DNA of 9,725 nt, taken from positions 1 to 9,725 of the forward strand of contig DROB01000337.1 of the NCBI GenBank assembly GCA_011321985.1, written 5' to 3'. Below, in pieces: positions 5,073 through 9,725 of the stretch. The notes under the pieces were generated by a model, which was not told the origin of the DNA, made no database searches, and worked only from the letters and a program-made list of their open reading frames with translations. The translations under genes were made by a program, and so were the position numbers. How positions within the stretch are numbered: position 1 is the first letter of the stretch; each line of letters opens with the position of its first letter. The stretch is from Gammaproteobacteria bacterium. Its GTDB lineage: Bacteria > Pseudomonadota > Gammaproteobacteria > SZUA-229.

Positions 5073-6350
5073 TCAAACCTGCAACTTTTCTATGCCACCC
5101 ATATAGGTTTTTAAAACCTCGGGGACAAGGATACTGCCATCAGCCTGTTGATAATTTTCCAGGACAGCGACCAGCGTGCGTCCGATAGCGAGCCCTGAAC
5201 CGTTGACGGTATTCAATAGTTCAGGCTTGCCTGTTTCAGGGTTACGCCAGCGCGCCTGCATCCGCCTCGCCTGAAAGTCACCAAAACAGCTGCATGAAGA
5301 AATTTCACGATAAGCCTGCTGCCCCGGTAACCATACTTCCAGGTCATAGGTTTTTGCCGCTGAAAAACCGACATCCCCACTGCACAGGATTACTGTACGA
5401 TAAGGCAGACCCAGTTTCTGCAATATCGATTCGGCGTGCAGTGTCAGTTCCTCGAGCGCGTCCCAGGCATCGTCCGGCTTTACCATCTGTACCATCTCGA
5501 CTTTATCGAACTGGTGCTGGCGTATCATGCCACGCGTGTCCTTACCATAAGAACCGGCTTCTGAACGAAAACAGGGGGTATGGCTGGTCAGCTTCAGTGG
5601 CAGCCGGGAGGCATCCAGTATTTCATCACGCGCGATATTGGTTACCGGTACTTCCGCTGTCGGGATCAGATAGTGCCCCGCCTCTTTATCGACACAGAAC
5701 AGGTCTTCTTCAAATTTTGGCAACTGCCCCGTACCTTTCAAACTTTCACTGTTTACGATGTAAGGCACATAAACTTCGGTATAACCATGTTCGTTTGTAT
5801 GAACATCCAGCATGAACTGGATCAATGCTCGATGCAGTTTTGCCATCTGACCATGCATAACGACATAACGTGAGCCGGTTAATTTACTGGCAGCTTCAAA
5901 ATCTAGCCAGCCATTAGCCGCACCCAGATCGACATGATCCTTTGCTTCGAAACCAAATGTCCCTGGCTCACCCCATGTCCTGATTTCTACATTATCATCT
6001 TCATCCTTGCCGACAGGAACAGATTCATGTAACAGATTAGGTATACCCATCAATATGGCATCCATCTGAAGCTGTACTTCACCGAGCTCTGCTTTGGCCG
6101 CATCGAGCTTTTCACCCAGACCGGCAACCTCCTCCAGTAATGGCTGGATATCGTCCCCTGCCGCTTTCGCCTTGCCGATCGATTTCGATTTAGTATTACG
6201 CTCGTTCTGAAAACTTTCGGTCTGTACCTGGCAGGCCTTCCGTTTATTTTCCAGGCTTTCCAGTGCAGCCACATCAAGAGTGAAATTTCGTTTTTTAAGC
6301 TGCTCGGCAATATCGTTCAGATTAGAACGGATCAGTTTTGGATCTAACAT
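5073..6350 (-). CDS. serS: Serine--tRNA ligase
   Basis: A cytoplasmic class II aminoacyl-tRNA synthetase that charges tRNA-Ser (and tRNA-Sec) with serine. Residues 1 to about 105 form the typical antiparallel coiled-coil arm that grips the long variable arm of tRNA-Ser. The catalytic core follows: TAEVPVTN (231-238), motif 2 FRSEAGSYGKDTRG (261-274) and motif 3 GSGLAIGRTLVAVLENYQ (about 384-401). The segment EISSCSCFGDFQARRM carries the serine-site residues; the Cys in SCSCF stands where many relatives have Asn. 425 aa is close to the 430 of E. coli. The ATG at 6350 is preceded by an A-rich leader with no Shine-Dalgarno. It lies 28 nt after crcB, a pairing also seen in pseudomonads. Confidence 0.97.
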   Translation of the reverse strand: MLDPKLIRSNLNDIAEQLKKRNFTLDVAALESLENKRKACQVQTESFQNERNTKSKSIGKAKAAGDDIQPLLEEVAGLGEKLDAAKAELGEVQLQMDAILMGIPNLLHESVPVGKDEDDNVEIRTWGEPGTFGFEAKDHVDLGAANGWLDFEAASKLTGSRYVVMHGQMAKLHRALIQFMLDVHTNEHGYTEVYVPYIVNSESLKGTGQLPKFEEDLFCVDKEAGHYLIPTAEVPVTNIARDEILDASRLPLKLTSHTPCFRSEAGSYGKDTRGMIRQHQFDKVEMVQMVKPDDAWDALEELTLHAESILQKLGLPYRTVILCSGDVGFSAAKTYDLEVWLPGQQAYREISSCSCFGDFQARRMQARWRNPETGKPELLNTVNGSGLAIGRTLVAVLENYQQADGSILVPEVLKTYMGGIEKLQV

Positions 6351-6378
6351 AATAGTTTATTTTTGTTATACGATTTAT

Positions 6379-6762
6379 TTACACAAGCTGTTTAGCAAAG
6401 TAGGCTCCGGCCCAGACAGCCACGATACATAAGACGACACTCACCAGGATATTGCTCATCGCTTTCATCAGATCGCCCTGTTCGAATAACACCAGGGTCT
6501 CGATCGAGAAAGTTGAGAATGTCGTAAAAGAACCCAGCACACCGACCAGTATCGCCAGATGCCACTCCGCACTCAGATTAAATTTTTCTACCAGGAAGAT
6601 GGATAGCAGTCCCATAAAAAAAGAGCCTGCGACATTAACGAACAAGGTGCCAAAGGGAAAGGCTCGACCAAAATATTCATAGACCATCGCCTGCGACAGA
6701 AAACGCATGGTTGCACCAAAAGCACCACCTAGTGCTATAAACAACAGTGATTTAATCATCAT
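6379..6762 (-). CDS. crcB: Fluoride ion channel CrcB/Fluc
   Basis: An inner-membrane channel that lets fluoride leave the cell; it works as an antiparallel dimer. Four transmembrane segments are visible at about residues 4-22, 35-57, 68-92 and 100-124. Family motifs: GGAFGATMRF (13-22), GTLFVNVAGSFFMG (38-51) with the conserved Asn, and GVLGSFTTFSTFSIE (about 74-88), which carries the phenylalanines and the Ser/Thr track lining the pore and the Na+-binding region. 127 aa is the standard length. Two adjacent ATGs (6762 and 6759) are possible starts, with only a weak, distant GAGA upstream. It follows acnB by 37 nt without a terminator. I looked for a fluoride riboswitch in that gap and found none, so it appears not to have its own fluoride sensor here. 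Confidence 0.95.
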   Translation of the reverse strand: MMIKSLLFIALGGAFGATMRFLSQAMVYEYFGRAFPFGTLFVNVAGSFFMGLLSIFLVEKFNLSAEWHLAILVGVLGSFTTFSTFSIETLVLFEQGDLMKAMSNILVSVVLCIVAVWAGAYFAKQLV

Positions 6763-6799
6763 CGAAAAATTTCTCTGGCGTAATATCCGCGTCCTGTAC

Positions 6800-9355
6800 T
6801 TATGATAGGCTAACTTTTACTTCGTTAGCCACGTCCTGATATTCCGGTAATAGATGGAAATTCAGATAACGATAAATCTCTGAAGCCATCGGCTCGATAT
6901 CTTTAACCCCTTCAAGGTATTCTGCTACCGTTGGAAGATACCCTAGCGTCGCGGTAACCGCGCTCAATTCGGCAGATGCCAGATAGACATCGGCACCATC
7001 ACCTAACCGGTTTGGAAAATTACGTGTCGAGGTAGAGATCACGGTCGCGTTATCAGCAACACGGGCCTGATTACCCATACAGAGAGAGCAGCCTGGAATC
7101 TCGGTTCGCGCACCGGCACGACCAAAAACATTGTACAGACCTTCTTCCATCAACTGGTGCTCATCCATCTTTGTCGGTGGTACTATCCACATACGGGTGG
7201 GTAGACTACGGACTTTTTCCAGTACGTTTCCTGCTGCACGGTAATGCCCGATATTGGTCATGCATGATCCGATGAATACCTCATCGATCTTCGCACCGGC
7301 GACATCGGACAATATTTTGACATCATCGGGATCATTGGGGCAGGCAAGTATGGGCTCTTTGATCTCGTTCAGGTCTATCTCTATCACTTCAGCATATTCG
7401 GCATCAGCATCAGGGGAGAGTAATTCCGGGTTTTCCAGCCATTGTTCCATGGCGATGATGCGACGCTCCAGTGTGCGTTTATCCTGATAGCCATTCGATA
7501 TCATCCATTTTAACAATGTGATGTTGGAGTTGAGGTACTCGATAATAGGTTCTTTACCCAGGTGCACGGTGCAACCATTTGCCGAACGCTCTGCCGAGGC
7601 ATCCGATAATTCGAAAGCCTGCTCTACTTTCAGCTCAGGCAGACCTTCGATCTCCAGTACCCGACCATTGAAGACATTCTTCTTGCCTTTTTTCTCAACG
7701 GTCAGCAAACCTTTCTGGATGGCGACATAAGGTATCGCATTCACCAGATCACGCAGGGTAATACCGGGCTGCATTTCACCTTTAAAACGGACCAGTACTG
7801 ATTCAGGCATATCAAGCGGCATAACACCCAGAGCCGCACCAAACGCGACCAGTCCCGAACCTGCAGGGAAACTGATACCGATCGGAAAACGGGTGTGAGA
7901 ATCTCCCCCTGTTCCTACAGTATCCGGCAGGATCATACGATTTAACCAGGAGTGGATGATGCCGTCGCCCGGACGCAGAGCAACACCTGAACGGGTCTCC
8001 ATAAAATCAGGGAGTTCGTGCTGTAACTTGATGTCGACCGGTTTGGGATAGGCGGCAGTATGACAGAAGCTCTGCATCACCAGATCGGCAGAAAAACCCA
8101 GGCAGGCGAGTTCTTTAAGCTCATCTCGCGTCATAGCTCCGGTAGTATCCTGCGAGCCCACGGTTGTCATCTTCGGCTCGCAGTAGGTTCCCGGGCGAAT
8201 GCCTTCGACACCACAGGCATGGCCCACAATTTTTTGCGCCAGCGAATAACCTTTACCTGTATCTGTACCTTGTTGTGGTTTCAGGAATATCTCCGAGGGC
8301 CCTTCTTTCAGATAAGTCCGTGCACGTTCAGTCAGCCCCCGTCCGATAATAAGAGGGATACGACCATTCGCCCGCACCTCATCGGCCATGGTAGCCGGGT
8401 TTAGATCGAACCGGCAGAGCTCATCACCGGCTTCATTGATGATGGTTCCATCAAATGGACGAATACGGATAATATCGCCTGTTTCCATTGCAGAGACATC
8501 ACATTCGATCGGTAGAGCACCAGAATCTTCTGCTGTATTAAAAAAGATCGGTGCGATCTTTCCACCGAGCACAACACCACCTTCATGTTTATTGGGCACA
8601 TAGGGGATCTCTTCACCCATATGCCACAGTACGGAGTTAATCGCAGACTTGCGTGAAGACCCCGTACCGACGACATCACCGACATAAGCGATCGGGTGCC
8701 CTTTCTCTTTCAATGCCGCAATGGTCTCCAGAGGCTTGTCCATAGTGTTGATCAGCATCGACTTCGCGTGTAATGGGATATCGGGACGGCTCCATGCCTC
8801 TGTTGCCGGCGACAGATCATCCGTATTGGTTTCACCAGGCACCTTGTAGACGGTAACCGTGATCTCTTCAGCCAGCGCGGGTTTAGAGGTAAACCACTCA
8901 GCATCCGCCCATGAACGGATAACACGTGCCGCTACTTCACTGGTTTCAGACTTTTCGGCTATATCATGGAACGCATCATAGATCAGCAGTGTATGTGATA
9001 GTGCTGCCGCCGCCGCATCAGCGGTGGCTTCGATATCCAGTAGGTCAATCAATGGCTGAATATTGTAGCCACCCAGCATGGTACCGAGAATCTCTGTCGC
9101 CCGAACCGCGTCGATCAGATCACATGAGGTATTACCCTTTGCGACATCTGCTAAAAAAGCGGCTTTTACATAAGCGGCCTTATCGACTCCCGGAGGTACG
9201 CGGTTAATCAGCAGGTCGATTAAAAAGGTTTCTTCACCGGCGGGCGGGTTCTTGATTAATTCGACCAGTTCAGCAACCTGATTCGCATCGAGTGCGAGTG
9301 GCGGCAAATCTTCAGCTTCACGTTCAGTAACATGTTGACGATATGACTCGAGCAC
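6800..9355 (-). CDS. acnB: Aconitate hydratase B (bifunctional aconitase / 2-methylisocitrate dehydratase)
   Basis: A cytoplasmic [4Fe-4S] enzyme of the TCA cycle that converts citrate to isocitrate via cis-aconitate; AcnB also acts on 2-methylaconitate, and its iron-free form binds mRNA in E. coli. The N-terminal HEAT-like domain (about 1-155) is specific to the B type. A swivel domain follows (about 165-370: GETNTDDLSPA, GDVVGTGSSRKSA), then the three-domain catalytic core: VGSQDTTGAMTRDEL (399-413), GTGGDSHTRFPIG (481-493) and TSTRNFPNR (775-783). Cluster ligands are C698 (FIGSCMTN), C756 and C759 (PGCSLCMGN). At 851 aa it is slightly shorter than the E. coli 865. The start is GTG at 9355-9353, supported by the AGAGGAA ribosome site 5 nt upstream and by alignment with the family start MLExYRxHV. 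Confidence 0.98.
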   Translation of the reverse strand: MLESYRQHVTEREAEDLPPLALDANQVAELVELIKNPPAGEETFLIDLLINRVPPGVDKAAYVKAAFLADVAKGNTSCDLIDAVRATEILGTMLGGYNIQPLIDLLDIEATADAAAAALSHTLLIYDAFHDIAEKSETSEVAARVIRSWADAEWFTSKPALAEEITVTVYKVPGETNTDDLSPATEAWSRPDIPLHAKSMLINTMDKPLETIAALKEKGHPIAYVGDVVGTGSSRKSAINSVLWHMGEEIPYVPNKHEGGVVLGGKIAPIFFNTAEDSGALPIECDVSAMETGDIIRIRPFDGTIINEAGDELCRFDLNPATMADEVRANGRIPLIIGRGLTERARTYLKEGPSEIFLKPQQGTDTGKGYSLAQKIVGHACGVEGIRPGTYCEPKMTTVGSQDTTGAMTRDELKELACLGFSADLVMQSFCHTAAYPKPVDIKLQHELPDFMETRSGVALRPGDGIIHSWLNRMILPDTVGTGGDSHTRFPIGISFPAGSGLVAFGAALGVMPLDMPESVLVRFKGEMQPGITLRDLVNAIPYVAIQKGLLTVEKKGKKNVFNGRVLEIEGLPELKVEQAFELSDASAERSANGCTVHLGKEPIIEYLNSNITLLKWMISNGYQDKRTLERRIIAMEQWLENPELLSPDADAEYAEVIEIDLNEIKEPILACPNDPDDVKILSDVAGAKIDEVFIGSCMTNIGHYRAAGNVLEKVRSLPTRMWIVPPTKMDEHQLMEEGLYNVFGRAGARTEIPGCSLCMGNQARVADNATVISTSTRNFPNRLGDGADVYLASAELSAVTATLGYLPTVAEYLEGVKDIEPMASEIYRYLNFHLLPEYQDVANEVKVSLS

Positions 9356-9386
9356 AGGGATTCCTCTAAAAATAATTAAGGCGCGT

Positions 9387-9415
9387 ATTATACCTGAAGG
9401 GCCGCTTTTTTGCTG
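9387..9415 (-). promoter_or_regulatory. acnB promoter with consensus -10
   Basis: On the minus strand a perfect TATAAT (9392-9387) lies about 32 nt upstream of the GTG start, giving a leader of about 25 nt. Seventeen nt further upstream is CAGCAA (9415-9410), a poor -35. The combination of perfect -10 and poor -35 suggests an activator. TAGAGGAA (9368-9361) downstream is the ribosome site. This promoter could drive the whole acnB-crcB-serS run since no internal terminator is visible. Confidence 0.6.
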
Positions 9416-9425
9416 CTATTCCAGG

Positions 9426-9481
9426 CTGATCATCCGGGATTTGTCAGGGACGTAATGGTCGCAGCTTAAATCTGATCATAC
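9426..9481. repeat. Two CTGATCAT direct repeats upstream of acnB
   Basis: CTGATCAT occurs at 9426-9433 and again at 9472-9479, 46 bp apart; each includes the palindrome TGATCA. They sit roughly 50 and 96 bp upstream of the expected acnB transcription start. They could be paired regulator sites or chance. Confidence 0.3.
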
Positions 9482-9566
9482 AGACACCGCGTGTATGGCT
9501 TAAAACCACTCTTGACTAAAAGACAGCTACCGGCCATTAGCAGACATACGGAAAAACATTCTTTTT

Positions 9567-9629
9567 CCGCGAAGGACGCGAAAAAAAGCTTAAAAGTAAA
9601 ATCAAACGTTTTTCTCTGCGCCTCTGCGG
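9567..9629. repeat. Composite dispersed repeat with imperfect terminal inverted repeats
   Basis: The left end CCGCGAAGGACGCGAAAAAAA (9567 onward) and the right end TTTTTCTCTGCGCCTCTGCGG (9609-9629) are imperfect inverted copies of each other, enclosing about 20-25 AT-rich bases. The left end matches the repeat at 1240-1260 on the opposite strand. Such CGCG-AAGG and CTCTGCG-CCTCTGCGG motifs are, from memory, common intergenic repeats in gammaproteobacteria. There is no coding capacity, so a MITE/REP-like non-autonomous element is the likeliest reading. Confidence 0.5.
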
Positions 9630-9665
9630 TAAATCGCTTTTAATCTTTTAAAGTTGAATGTAAAC

Positions 9666-9691
9666 GTCGGGTTACGCTGCGCTAACCCGAC
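9666..9691. repeat. GTCGGGTTA palindromic repeat (REP-like)
   Basis: GTCGGGTTA (9666-9674) and TAACCCGAC (9683-9691) form perfect 9-bp arms around CGCTGCGC, and CTACG follows on the right. This closely resembles a widespread proteobacterial intergenic repeat of the form GTAGGTCGGGTTAGCGC...; that recognition is from memory. It follows the composite repeat by 36 nt, so two repeat families adjoin here. Confidence 0.65.
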
Positions 9692-9725
9692 CTACGAAAA
9701 AAACTAAAAAAGGTTTTATTGGCGT

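Larger units (their letters stand above)
9356..9725. other. Upstream intergenic region of acnB
   Basis: About 370 nt to the right edge without a recognisable gene or tRNA. It contains the acnB promoter, two CTGATCAT direct repeats, a small CATACA/TGTATG inverted repeat (9477-9497), a composite repeat element (9567-9629) and a GTCGGGTTA palindrome (9666-9691). Whatever lies beyond the edge is not visible, so the orientation of the next gene is unknown. Confidence 0.55.

Noticed and set aside
6763..6799. Fluoride riboswitch before crcB
   Set aside because: The gap is only 37 nt and lacks the conserved pseudoknot elements of that riboswitch.
9512..9540. Plus-strand promoter TTGACT-N17-CATTAG pointing off the right edge
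   Set aside because: The -10 matches only three of six positions and no plus-strand gene is visible to support it.

Overview
The window reads as the chromosome of a moderately AT-rich gammaproteobacterium. The evidence is a B-type aconitase, the serS/crcB neighbourhood, the NnrDE-TsaE-AmiB run typical of gammaproteobacteria, and a textbook CRP-type operator. Genus cannot be fixed from this sequence. All recognisable genes lie on the minus strand, so transcription runs from high to low coordinates.

Layout in transcription order: (1) 9725-9356, an upstream region with dispersed palindromic repeats (CGCG-type motif, a GTCGGGTTA palindrome) and the acnB promoter. (2) A six-gene housekeeping run: acnB (aconitate hydratase B, GTG start), crcB (fluoride channel), serS (seryl-tRNA synthetase), a 172-nt gap with a doubtful small ORF, nnrDE (bifunctional NAD(P)HX repair enzyme), tsaE (t6A tRNA modification ATPase, overlapping nnrDE by 4 nt) and an AmiB/C-type N-acetylmuramoyl-L-alanine amidase with a Tat-like signal, AMIN domain and LysM domain. 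A strong intrinsic terminator at 1387-1360 closes the run. (3) A roughly 950-nt AT-rich non-coding region (1429-477) with a perfect CRP-like box, a 14-bp TGACAAATTTGTCA palindrome beside a TTGACA hexamer, hairpins and another CGCG repeat copy. (4) From 476 off the left edge, the start of a secreted DUF11-like surface protein.

The housekeeping genes serve unrelated ends (TCA cycle, fluoride export, translation, cofactor repair, tRNA modification, cell separation) and look like an ordinary co-directional cluster. No defence system, CRISPR array, transposase, tRNA or rRNA was seen. The least ordinary part is the long intergenic region before the DUF11-like gene. It carries several palindromes built on the half-site TTGTCA/TGACAA, one of them inside the signal-peptide coding sequence, and it suggests an environmentally regulated surface protein. 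That reading is inference.
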